From: Paracoccaceae bacterium
GTDB lineage: Bacteria > Pseudomonadota > Alphaproteobacteria > Rhodobacterales > Rhodobacteraceae
Direction: 5' to 3'
DNA: 9,405 nt
Assembly: GCA_007134405.1 (NCBI GenBank)
Contig: SLKW01000013.1
Location: forward strand, 1 to 9,405
A model generated the notes under the pieces. That model searched no databases and was not told the origin of the DNA. It was given only the letters and a program-made list of their open reading frames with translations. Of the stretch, positions 1 to 7,159 are shown one piece after another. How positions within the stretch are numbered: position 1 is the stretch's first letter; the number at the start of each line of letters is the position of its first letter. A program made the position numbers and the translations under genes.

Positions 1-149
1 CCGCCGACCGAACCCGCCCCTCCGGCGATAGCCGTTTCGCGGCATTGCGCGTAACGATCACTGCCGCGATCGGCGAGGACCAGCCAGCCCAGAACACCCA
101 AAAGCGCCGCCACGAAGGCCGCTGCCCCGATGCTGTAGTACCGAATCAT
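1..149 (-). CDS. senC: SCO1/SenC/PrrC family protein, N-terminal fragment
   Basis: This is the first 49 codons of a gene that runs leftward out of the window; it starts at the ATG whose complement is at 147-149. A GGAG ribosome binding site (complement of 156-159) sits 7 nt before the start. The peptide begins MIRYYSIG, then has one hydrophobic segment at about residues 6-27 that would anchor it in the inner membrane with the rest in the periplasm. A polar stretch ending in GGAGSVGG follows and resembles the region just before the thioredoxin-like domain of SCO proteins. Family members bind copper and assist cytochrome c oxidase assembly, and PrrC feeds into RegB/PrrB signalling. The copper-binding CxxxC motif would lie beyond the edge, so the call depends on the N-terminal pattern and on the divergent position next to regB, as in Rhodobacter. 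The window cannot show whether the rest of the gene is intact. Confidence 0.8.
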   Translation of the reverse strand, partial: MIRYYSIGAAAFVAALLGVLGWLVLADRGSDRYAQCRETAIAGGAGSVG

Positions 150-175
150 AGACGTCTCCGGAGGTTGCGCTGTTC

Positions 176-204
176 TTGATGCCCCAAGCTAGGCGCACTA
201 ACAA
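176..204 (+). promoter_or_regulatory. Possible regB promoter (-35/-10)
   Basis: TTGATG at 176-181 resembles a -35 box, and TAACAA at 199-204 is a weak -10 match 17 nt later. Transcription would start near 210, giving a leader of about 30 nt before the GTG start at 240. The -10 match is only three of six bases and alphaproteobacterial promoters are degenerate, so this is tentative. Confidence 0.22.
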
Positions 205-220
205 TGCCAGGTAACCCGAC

Positions 221-236
221 CGCGACAACAGGACGC
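221..236 (+). promoter_or_regulatory. RegA/PrrA-like binding motif in the regB leader
   Basis: The sequence CGCGAC-A-ACAG-GACGC has the form of the two GC-rich half sites described for RegA/PrrA (roughly YGCGRC, spacer, GNCGC). It lies between senC and the coding part of regB and overlaps the ribosome binding site of the GTG start at 240. RegA is known to act on its own locus in Rhodobacter, so autoregulation is plausible. The consensus is loose and is recalled from memory. Confidence 0.35.
230..233 (+). promoter_or_regulatory. Ribosome binding site supporting a GTG start for regB
   Basis: AGGA at 230-233 lies 6 nt before the GTG at 240, which is an ideal spacing. The ATG at 204 has only an AGG 10 nt upstream. 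The ATG at 264 has an AGG only 4 nt upstream. Confidence 0.5.
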
Positions 237-239
237 TTG

Positions 240-1640
240 GTGGACGCCCCGACCGCAGGCTTGATGAACCGTGACACCGGCGGCCAATGGGTTCGGCTGC
301 AAACCCTGACCCATGTGCGCTGGTTTGCGGTTCTGGGACAGTTCCTGGCCATAACGGTTGCGTATTTCTGGCTGGGACTGATTTTTTCGATTGCCCTAGC
401 ATACTTGGTCGTCGCTGTCTCGATCGCGTCGAATCTGCTCAGCGCCTACGTTTTCCCGCCCAATCGGAGGCTGTCCGATACCGAAGTGTTGCTGACGCTG
501 ATCTTCGATACGACGCAACTGTCGGTACTTTTGTTTTTGACCGGCGGGTTGTCGAATCCGTTCGCGCTCTTGCTTTTGGCGCCCGTCACGATTGCCGCGA
601 CCACGTTGCAGCTGCGGTCGACTCTGATTGTCGGATTCGTCGCGGGGCTTCTCGCGACACTTCTGGCGGTAAGCCACGAGCCCTTGGTCCTCAGCGACGG
701 GCGTCCGGTCGAATTGCCGTTTCTGCTGCTTGTCGGTCACTGGCTGGCGCTGCTCACGGGAATCGGCTTCATCGGACTCTATGCGCGCTCTGTCGCGACG
801 GAAAAGCACGCGATGGCCGAGGCGCTGCTTGCCACGCAGATGGCACTGGCGCGCGAGCAGAAGTTGACCGATCTGACTGCTGTCGTCGCAGCCGCGGCGC
901 ATGAACTGGGCACGCCTTTGGCAACCATCAAGCTGGCAAGCGCGGAGTTGTTCGACGCGCTCGAAGACGCGGACCTGCGTGCCGATGCGAAGTTGATTCG
1001 TGAACAGGCTGATCGGTGCCGTGCGATCCTGCGTTCGATGGGCCCGGCGGGCAAGGACGATTTGCATCTGCGCCGGGCGCCATTGGAAGCGGTCCTGGCC
1101 GAAGCTGCCGCCCCGCATTCCGATCGCGGCAAGTCCGTGCAGTTCAAGCATAGATCCGCCCCTGGTGCAGATTCCCGCATGCCCGAGATTTGGCGGCGGC
1201 CGGAAGTCATCCACGGCCTGCGCAACCTTATCCAGAATGCAGTCGATTTCGCAGCAAGCACGGTCTGGGTTGAATCCGAATGGGACGCCGATACGATCCT
1301 GCTGCGGATCAGCGACGATGGTCCCGGATATCCGCCCGAGCTTCTGGGCAGAATTGGCGAACCCTACCTGCGTCGCCGCCGGACGGGCGCGCTGACGCCG
1401 CAGCGGCCGGGCTATGACGGCATGGGCTTGGGACTGTTCATTGCCAAGACGCTCCTGGAACGCTCAGGCGCGCGCCTGCGCTTTCGCAATCGCACCGCGC
1501 CTGCGCACGCGCTGGGAGCTGTAAGTGGCGCGATCGCAGAGGTTCGATGGCCGCGTGCCGAGATCGAGGCCGCGCCGCGCCCCAGACTGGGCGAGAATCG
1601 TCTTCTTGAGGGGAATATGGGCGCAATTCCGCCGATGTGA
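240..1640 (+). CDS. regB: Redox-sensing histidine kinase RegB/PrrB
   Basis: This is the inner-membrane sensor kinase that phosphorylates RegA/PrrA and controls photosynthesis, respiration, and carbon and nitrogen fixation genes according to redox state. Numbering from the GTG at 240 (466 aa), six hydrophobic segments span about residues 28-181. The quinone-linked heptapeptide GGLSNPF is at 102-108. The H-box HELGTP carries the phosphoacceptor His221, and the redox-active cysteine of the family is Cys260 in DRCRAILRSMG. The ATPase domain has the N-box (NLIQNAVDFA, Asn333 in its core), the DDGPGYP box at 359-365 and the GMGLGLF box near 394-400. All residues known to matter are present, so it should be functional. 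The frame is open from ATG 204, which adds 12 residues. I prefer GTG 240 because its AGGA is well spaced and its N-terminus then matches my recollection of PrrB in length (nine residues before NRDT). A short tail follows the conserved LGEN near the C-terminus. Confidence 0.95.
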   Translation: MDAPTAGLMNRDTGGQWVRLQTLTHVRWFAVLGQFLAITVAYFWLGLIFSIALAYLVVAVSIASNLLSAYVFPPNRRLSDTEVLLTLIFDTTQLSVLLFLTGGLSNPFALLLLAPVTIAATTLQLRSTLIVGFVAGLLATLLAVSHEPLVLSDGRPVELPFLLLVGHWLALLTGIGFIGLYARSVATEKHAMAEALLATQMALAREQKLTDLTAVVAAAAHELGTPLATIKLASAELFDALEDADLRADAKLIREQADRCRAILRSMGPAGKDDLHLRRAPLEAVLAEAAAPHSDRGKSVQFKHRSAPGADSRMPEIWRRPEVIHGLRNLIQNAVDFAASTVWVESEWDADTILLRISDDGPGYPPELLGRIGEPYLRRRRTGALTPQRPGYDGMGLGLFIAKTLLERSGARLRFRNRTAPAHALGAVSGAIAEVRWPRAEIEAAPRPRLGENRLLEGNMGAIPPM

Positions 1641-1669
1641 ACGATCCGTTGGCGTGCCGGGCTGGGCGA

Positions 1670-1685
1670 TTAACGGGCGTTTAAC
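1670..1685 (+). promoter_or_regulatory. Full CtrA box (TTAA-N7-TTAAC) upstream of the PAS gene
   Basis: TTAA at 1670-1673, seven bases, then TTAAC at 1681-1685 match the consensus for the alphaproteobacterial response regulator CtrA with no mismatch. The site is in the 102-bp gap after regB, 57 bp before the ATG of the PAS gene. In CtrA-activated promoters the second half site often overlaps the -35 region, and the spacing here allows that. I see no convincing -10 box, and binding is inferred only from the motif. Confidence 0.55.
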
Positions 1686-1742
1686 CAGTTTCTCCAACGC
1701 TCGTGCCGATGTCCCCGCGCGGGATCCCTGGCAGGATCGATC

Positions 1743-3380
1743 ATGGAAAGCAGCCTGGCCTCTGCGCTTGTTGTATTGGCGAGTTCGGCCGTCACCGCCC
1801 TGGCGGTCGTTCTACTTGCGGCCGTCCTGATGCGCACGCCTCTTCGCGCGCCGCATGCTGGATTGGGCGGCAACCGTCTGGATGCTGTTTTTCTTTTCAG
1901 CGATAGCGTCCTTGTCGATGCTAACGACCGCGGCGAGGCGCTGTTGTCCTCGCTTGCTGGAGCCACCGGTGAGGCAACAGGTGAAGGTGGGGCTTGGGCG
2001 CGGTTGTCACGCTATCTCGCTGCTGGTTTTCCAGACCTCAGCGAGCAGATGGCCACGCTTTCGCATCGTCGCCGTCTTGAGCTTTCGGCAAGTGATGGGT
2101 CGGGTTTGGCACTGCGCGCAGAATGGATCGATGGCACCGCACGTCTCACACTGGCCGACACCGCGGCCGAGGAGGGTGCCATCCTGCTGGACCGTCTGAG
2201 TCATCGCGCGCTGGAGGAAGAACTCGCCATCCTGCGCCGCGTGTCAGATCTTTCCCCGATCCTGACATGGCGGGAGAATGCGCAGGGGCAGGTCATCTGG
2301 GCCAATGGCGCGTATCTCCATCAATTGGTCGAGGCGGGTTTCGGTGGGGCGGTCAGCTGGCCGTTGCCGACGCTTTTTGCCGCTGGCGAGGCTGGGCAAA
2401 CGCAGCGCGCCGCACTTACATTGCCAGGCGGGCGCCAGTTGTGGTTCGATCTGCAACGCGAAGCCGACGAAAAGGGGCAAATCGTATTCGCGTTGCCCGC
2501 CGATGCGGCGCATCAGGCTGAACGCACGAAGCGGTCTTTCATCCAGACTCTAACCAAGACCTTCGCGACATTGCCGATCGGATTGGCGGTCTTTGATCGG
2601 CATCGGCGGCTGCAGCTTTTCAATCCTGCACTGACCGATCTGACGGGGCTTGAACCCGAATTCCTTCTGTCACGCCCTGGAATGGAGGGCTTCTTGAACC
2701 GCATGCGCGGCAAGCGCGTTTTGCCGGAACCACGCGACTATGCGAATTGGGCGAGGCGGTTGACGGAAGCCGAAAGCGGGAGCGAGGGCAGCGATTTCGA
2801 GGAGACCTGGTCTCTGCCGTCTGGCCAGACCTTCCGCGTTTCGATCCGCCCCCACCCCGATGGTGCGCTGGCCTTCATGATCGAGGACATCAGTTCCGAG
2901 GTCTATCTTTCGCGCAATTTCCGCGCGGAACTGGAAACCGGGCAGGCGGCTCTGAACTTGCTCGACGCCGCAATCGGTGTTTTCGCGGCGAATGGACAGA
3001 TGATCCTGACAAATGCCGCATTTTCGAAACTCTGGGGGTTTGCGGGTGAAGATACGCTTGCGGTCGTGACCTTGCGCGAGGCGCTGGACAGCTGGAAAAG
3101 CGAATGCGTCGAGACCGAGATCTGGTCTGATCTTCGCGACCTCAGTCAGCCGCGTCTGGGGCGCGCTTCGCTGCAGGCGGAGATACAATTGCGTGACGGA
3201 CGCGCTTATAAATTACATGCACGACGCGCAAGCAACAGCATGCTTCTCTGCGCTTTCGAGCCCTTCACGGCACCCGCATGCGCGTCAGAAACGCAGAGCC
3301 GGAAGACAAACCCTGCGAAACCCGCCAAGTGCGATACGCAAGAGGCAGCTTGCGCCGCACCGCATCCGACCGGTGCCTGA
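1743..3380 (+). CDS. Membrane-anchored multi-PAS protein without output domain
   Basis: Residues 5-30 form one hydrophobic helix followed by arginines, so the protein is probably tethered to the inner membrane with a cytoplasmic body. Four stretches look like PAS folds: about 46-140 (DAVFLFSDSVLVDANDRG, partial), 160-255 (RENAQGQVIWANGAY), 270-385 (LPIGLAVFDRHRRLQLFN, closest to the PAS_7 type) and 402-507 (AAIGVFAANGQMILTN). No H-box, ATP-binding, GGDEF, EAL or DNA-binding domain is present, so it can sense or scaffold but not signal by itself. The C-terminal tail after about 510 is polar and low in complexity, with Cys513, Cys530 and Cys537. The start is well supported: AGGA at 1733-1736 lies 6 nt before the ATG. 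The gene follows regB on the same strand after 102 bp but has its own CtrA box, so it may be co-transcribed, separately controlled, or both. Ligand and partner cannot be told from sequence. It resembles the sensory half of DivL- or CckA-like kinases and could act on RegB or another kinase. Confidence 0.85.
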   Translation: MESSLASALVVLASSAVTALAVVLLAAVLMRTPLRAPHAGLGGNRLDAVFLFSDSVLVDANDRGEALLSSLAGATGEATGEGGAWARLSRYLAAGFPDLSEQMATLSHRRRLELSASDGSGLALRAEWIDGTARLTLADTAAEEGAILLDRLSHRALEEELAILRRVSDLSPILTWRENAQGQVIWANGAYLHQLVEAGFGGAVSWPLPTLFAAGEAGQTQRAALTLPGGRQLWFDLQREADEKGQIVFALPADAAHQAERTKRSFIQTLTKTFATLPIGLAVFDRHRRLQLFNPALTDLTGLEPEFLLSRPGMEGFLNRMRGKRVLPEPRDYANWARRLTEAESGSEGSDFEETWSLPSGQTFRVSIRPHPDGALAFMIEDISSEVYLSRNFRAELETGQAALNLLDAAIGVFAANGQMILTNAAFSKLWGFAGEDTLAVVTLREALDSWKSECVETEIWSDLRDLSQPRLGRASLQAEIQLRDGRAYKLHARRASNSMLLCAFEPFTAPACASETQSRKTNPAKPAKCDTQEAACAAPHPTGA

Positions 3381-3401
3381 ACAGCGGCAAGCGGCCGGTT
3401 G
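3367..3401. terminator. Weak hairpin at the convergent gene ends
   Basis: CGACCGGTGCC at 3367-3377 can pair with GGCA (3386-3389) and CCGGTTG (3395-3401), separated by a 5-nt bulge, around an 8-nt loop. It overlaps the stop codon of the PAS gene and lies 14 bp beyond the end of trxA. There is no T tract on either strand, so it is not a typical intrinsic terminator. It may still help to separate the two converging transcripts. Confidence 0.2.
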
Positions 3402-3414
3402 CTGGACGGTCAAC

Positions 3415-3735
3415 TCAGAGCGCCGAGTCGATCCAGCTTGCCAAAGCCGCCTTCGGGGCCGCGCCGACCTTGTTCGACACGATCTGCCCGTCCTTGACGA
3501 GAAAAAGAGCGGGGATGCCCCGGATGCCCATCGCGGCGGTCACTTGCGGGTTCTCGTCGACGTTGACCTTCGCGATCTTTACCCGGCCCTCGTATTCCTT
3601 CGACAACTCTTCCAGCGCGGGGCCAATCTGCTTGCAGGGGCCGCACCATTCCGCCCAGAAATCCACCACCACGGGCAGGTCGCTGTTGCGCACTTCGGTG
3701 TCGAAGGTGGCGTCGGTTACGGCAATTGTCGGCAT
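3415..3735 (-). CDS. trxA: Thioredoxin
   Basis: This is a cytosolic thiol-disulfide reductant that is reduced by thioredoxin reductase and in turn reduces ribonucleotide reductase, peroxiredoxins and other proteins. At 106 residues it has the usual single-domain length. The active site is WCGPC with Cys31 and Cys34, the helix continues [10 protein letters not shown], and the cis-proline is Pro75 in RGIPALF. The DFWAEW strand before the active site and the VNVDENP segment are also typical. The chosen ATG (complement of 3733-3735) has GGAG (complement of 3743-3746) 7 nt upstream. The frame is open further, to 3837, but that start would run into addA and add residues that are not thioredoxin-like. 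The gene lies 49 bp after addA on the same strand and probably belongs to the addBA transcript. It may have its own promoter in that gap or inside addA, but I could not pick one out. Confidence 0.97.
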   Translation of the reverse strand: MPTIAVTDATFDTEVRNSDLPVVVDFWAEWCGPCKQIGPALEELSKEYEGRVKIAKVNVDENPQVTAAMGIRGIPALFLVKDGQIVSNKVGAAPKAALASWIDSAL

Positions 3736-3784
3736 TGAAGGTCTCCGCTGGAAGGGTGGGGCGTGTCGGTGCGTTGCGGCACAA

Positions 3785-6700
3785 CTATGAAGCTCCGATC
3801 GAAGGGTCAAGGGCGGCCCGGTCGAGCGCTCTGGCAAGTGCGCATTCGTCGAGCCGCATCAGTTGCGCCGTCGCCGTCCACAAGATTGCGCCCTTGATCC
3901 GTTTCTCGGGGTATACCGGGCGCAACAGGTGCATATAGGCCCCAATTTGGCGTAACAGCCCTTCAGGAACCTCGTCCGACGTTGCGGGGACCACGCGATT
4001 GGTCTTGAAGTCGATCGCCAGCACGTGGTCTGGTCTGACCAGAAGCCGATCGATAACGCCGAACAACGGTCGTCCCTCCCAGCTTCCCGCCAGCGCGACC
4101 TCGGCCAGCGTTTCTGGCGCGAACAGGTCGGTGAGTTCCGGCGCGCGCATCAAGGCTTCGGCTTCTTCGCGGCACAGCGCGGCCTCAACCTCTGACGCAT
4201 GGAAGGGCGCCAGCAGTTTCGCCGCGCGCGCATCACGTGCGGCGATTGGCGTAGCGGGCAAGTGCTCCAGAAGCGCATGGATCATCCGGCCCCGTCGGAG
4301 CGCCACCTCCTCGGTCGCACCAGCATCGCCGGGCAGTGCTTTGGCACCGCCGAGCGCGCTGGGGCTTAGGGGCAAGATGCGCGCTGGTGGGGCGGGCAGG
4401 GGCTGAGCAAGCGTGTCGAGCCCGGTGCAGTCGAAGCCAGGCACAGCAGCCACCGGCGCGCGCCGCGGCTCCGGCCAAGTGCCGGACCAGAAACGCAGGC
4501 CAAGGCCGGACGGGAAATCTTGCGTCTGGGTGCGCAACGAACGGATCCCGGCCTCGATCCGGCCGTACCAACTCTCGGGTCCGTTGACCGTACCCGCCCC
4601 CGCGATAATGAGCCAGCGCTCGGCCCGGGTCAGCGCTACATAGAGCAGTCGGTCCGATTCTTCGCGCCGCTGCGCGGCTGATGCGTCGTCGGCAGCGCGC
4701 TGAATGTCGGGCGCCTCTGTTGTCGGCATGCGCAAGAGGGGGACGCCATCAATATCGCACAGGACCGACCGGGTTCGGTCAGGTCGGTCAGCGGTGTCCG
4801 GCAGAACGACAATCGGCGCTTCCAGCCCCTTGGCCCCATGTACTGTCATGACCCGGATCCGGTCACCCGCCGCCTCCGATTGTCGCTTCACCTCGACCTC
4901 TGCCGCCTCGACCCATCCTAGAAAGCCGTCGAGCGTCGGTATTTCCTCGGCTTCGTAGGCGAGGGATTGCGCGACGAAGGCCTCGATCGCGTCTTCGGCT
5001 TCCGGTCCGAATCGGGCCAGCATCCGCCGCCGCCCGTCATGGCGGGTGAGCGCGCGTTCGATCAACTCATAGGGGCGCAAAAAGTCGGTTTGATCGCGCA
5101 GATCCTGCAGGACACTGACCGTGTCGCCGGCCTGCGGTTCTCCGCGAAGTTTTTCCCACAGGAATCCTTCACGACCATGCGCCAAATGAAACAGCCGGTC
5201 TTCGGACCAGCCAAAAAGTGGAGAGCGCAAAGCGCAGGCGAGCGACAGATCGTCTTCGGGGAGCGCCAGGAAACGAAGAAGCGCGATCAGATCTTGGACG
5301 GCCAGTTCTTCGGTCAGGATCAATCGATCAGCGCCGGCGACGGAAAGACCCTCGGCCTTGCAGGCGCGGATGACTTCGTGAAAGAGAAGCCGTCGCCTGC
5401 GCACGAGGACCAGGAAATCGCCGGGGCCGACCGCGCGCAACCCGTCCCGCGTCTGGATCCGCTCCCCTCGGGCGATGATTGCGGCGATCTCGGCGGCGAT
5501 CTGGCGGGCAAGGCGAACCTCGTGATGCGCCTCGCTCGGCCGATCGAGCGGATCGTCCCACGCGCCGGGATCGGGCTTTTCGACGGGCGCGACCAGCGGC
5601 CAGAGATCCACCCTCCCGGGCGCGTCACGGTGAAAGGCGATATGCTCGGTCCGGCCGCCCAAGCCATTCCCGGTCGCGTCGGCGCCGAAGCAGGTATCTA
5701 CCAGGCGCAGGATCGCATCGGATGACCGAAACGAATGTAGCAATTCCATTCGATGCATTCGCTCGCCGATCGCGGAGAAGCGCGCGTCGAACTGCGCCCG
5801 GACCGAATCGAAGCCCCGCAAATCCGCGCCCTGAAACGAATAGATCGACTGCTTGCGATCACCCACGACGAAGATGGTGCGTTGCGCATCTCGCGCACCC
5901 TCACCGGCCGTGAATTCCTGGGCAAGTAGCGCGATCACCTCCCATTGCGCAGGACTCGTGTCCTGTGCCTCATCGACCAGGATATGGTCGATCCCACCGT
6001 CAAGCTTGAAAAGCACCCATTGCGCCACCGACGGGTCGCTGAGCAAATCGCGGGCCCGCAGGATGAGGTCATCGAATTCAAGCCAGCCGCGCGCGGCCTT
6101 GGCGGCCTCGGTCGCAGGCAGCCAGTGACGAGCGAAGCGATGCAGCGCTTGGGCGCGCTCCAGAGCCGCCAGCCGAAGGCGTAGCGGGCGCGCGACCTCG
6201 ACCCTTGCGCCCAGGGCGACAAGAATATCCATGGCCGCGGGCTCCGCGTCCAGCAGTCGCTCCCGCAGCGCTTTTGTGGGTAGGGTAGCAGCCTTCGACG
6301 TGAAGGGGTCGTTCCTTGTCGCCCCCTCGCCGTAAAGGAGTTCTTTCTCAAGCGCGGGCAGGACGGAAAGATCGGCGCGGTTGATCAGTGGGGCGAGTGC
6401 ATCGGCGAGCTTGCTGTCGTTCCTGCCGCTCGCGCGAAGAGCCGGCACCAGCGCCCGCGCCATCGCGGCCTCGTCTCCGGTGAATACCTGCATGGAAAGT
6501 GATTCCCCATCGAAATGCGCAGGCAAATCAATGAGAGCGTGCAGGTCATGTTGACGAGCACCCGGTCGGAACGCGTCGCGAAAACGCCCGATCTCGTCAA
6601 GCGTCGCGGCGAGGGTGCCCTCGCTGACCGCACCTGCCAGGCCATCAAGCCGTTCGGCGGCGTCACCGGCGGCGAGATCATCCAGTAACTCTATCCTGAG

Positions 6701-7159
6701 CGCTTGCAGGCTTCGGGGATCGACCTCAGCGAAATCCGGTGCGACGCCAGCTTCAAGCGGGAAGCGGCGCAGAAGCGCGGCGCAGAATGCATGGATCGTC
6801 TGGATCTTCAGTCCGCCTGGAGTCTCCAGGGCGCGGGCGAACAATCGCCGCGCGCGGGCCAGAAGGTCGGGGTCCGACGGTGCCTCTTCACCCAAGGCGC
6901 TCAGGGCATCCGCCAGATCGCTATCGTCCTTCATCGCCCAGTCGCCAAGCCGCGCGAACAGTCGGTTCTGCATCTCGGCAGCCGCAGCCTTCGTGTAGGT
7001 CAGGCACAAGATGCGCTGAGGCGGCACGCCGCGCAGCAAGAGCCGCGCCACCCGGTCGGTCAGCACGCGGGTCTTGCCAGAGCCGGCATTGGCCGAAAGC
7101 CAGGTCGAGGCCGTCGGATCGGCAGCGCTAACCTGGCGAAAGCTTGCTTCATTCGTCAT
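3785..7159 (-). CDS. addA: Double-strand break repair helicase-nuclease subunit AddA
   Basis: With AddB this protein forms the RecBCD-like enzyme that unwinds and resects broken DNA ends and prepares them for RecA. The 1124-residue product has an N-terminal UvrD/Rep-type (superfamily 1) helicase. Gln9 is in the Q motif, and the Walker A motif ANAGSGKT is at 23-30. [11 protein letters not shown] at 53-63 is motif Ia. LVDEAQD at 394-400 is the Walker B motif, and [15 protein letters not shown] at 432-446 is motif [12 protein letters not shown] at 772-780 and [11 protein letters not shown] at 838-848 are motifs V and VI. The C-terminal RecB-family nuclease has His961, Asp1037 in GVIDRL, Asp1050 and Lys1052 in AIDFKTNR, and Gln1071 and Tyr1075 in the QxxxY motif. 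All catalytic residues are in place. I chose the ATG giving [10 protein letters not shown] (complement of 7157-7159). The frame is open 10 codons further upstream, but the chosen start fits the AddA family and overlaps the end of addB by 11 bp, as expected for translational coupling. Confidence 0.97.
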   Translation of the reverse strand: MTNEASFRQVSAADPTASTWLSANAGSGKTRVLTDRVARLLLRGVPPQRILCLTYTKAAAAEMQNRLFARLGDWAMKDDSDLADALSALGEEAPSDPDLLARARRLFARALETPGGLKIQTIHAFCAALLRRFPLEAGVAPDFAEVDPRSLQALRIELLDDLAAGDAAERLDGLAGAVSEGTLAATLDEIGRFRDAFRPGARQHDLHALIDLPAHFDGESLSMQVFTGDEAAMARALVPALRASGRNDSKLADALAPLINRADLSVLPALEKELLYGEGATRNDPFTSKAATLPTKALRERLLDAEPAAMDILVALGARVEVARPLRLRLAALERAQALHRFARHWLPATEAAKAARGWLEFDDLILRARDLLSDPSVAQWVLFKLDGGIDHILVDEAQDTSPAQWEVIALLAQEFTAGEGARDAQRTIFVVGDRKQSIYSFQGADLRGFDSVRAQFDARFSAIGERMHRMELLHSFRSSDAILRLVDTCFGADATGNGLGGRTEHIAFHRDAPGRVDLWPLVAPVEKPDPGAWDDPLDRPSEAHHEVRLARQIAAEIAAIIARGERIQTRDGLRAVGPGDFLVLVRRRRLLFHEVIRACKAEGLSVAGADRLILTEELAVQDLIALLRFLALPEDDLSLACALRSPLFGWSEDRLFHLAHGREGFLWEKLRGEPQAGDTVSVLQDLRDQTDFLRPYELIERALTRHDGRRRMLARFGPEAEDAIEAFVAQSLAYEAEEIPTLDGFLGWVEAAEVEVKRQSEAAGDRIRVMTVHGAKGLEAPIVVLPDTADRPDRTRSVLCDIDGVPLLRMPTTEAPDIQRAADDASAAQRREESDRLLYVALTRAERWLIIAGAGTVNGPESWYGRIEAGIRSLRTQTQDFPSGLGLRFWSGTWPEPRRAPVAAVPGFDCTGLDTLAQPLPAPPARILPLSPSALGGAKALPGDAGATEEVALRRGRMIHALLEHLPATPIAARDARAAKLLAPFHASEVEAALCREEAEALMRAPELTDLFAPETLAEVALAGSWEGRPLFGVIDRLLVRPDHVLAIDFKTNRVVPATSDEVPEGLLRQIGAYMHLLRPVYPEKRIKGAILWTATAQLMRLDECALARALDRAALDPSIGAS

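Noticed and set aside
58..402. Open frame on the minus strand across the senC-regB gap
   Set aside because: It runs in a different frame from the senC start, covers the antisense of the regB membrane segments and has an arginine and serine-rich product with no recognisable pattern.
396..1214. Long minus-strand open frame opposite regB
   Set aside because: It mirrors a high-GC coding frame, its product is rich in Arg and Gln with no domain, and regB on the other strand is certain.
3387..3402. Small near-palindrome GCAAGC/GGTTGC around GGCC
   Set aside because: The stem has a mismatch and almost no loop, and it competes with the longer hairpin at 3367-3401; it is not convincing as an operator or terminator.
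3193..3738. Plus-strand open frame across the end of the PAS gene and antisense to trxA
   Set aside because: It overlaps two well-supported genes and the product shows no family pattern.
3736..3837. Upstream in-frame extension of trxA
   Set aside because: It overlaps the end of addA and adds non-thioredoxin residues, while the ATG at 3735 has a good ribosome binding site and gives the normal length.
4967..5725. Plus-strand open frame of about 250 codons inside addA
   Set aside because: It is antisense to conserved AddA helicase sequence; such shadows are expected at this base composition.
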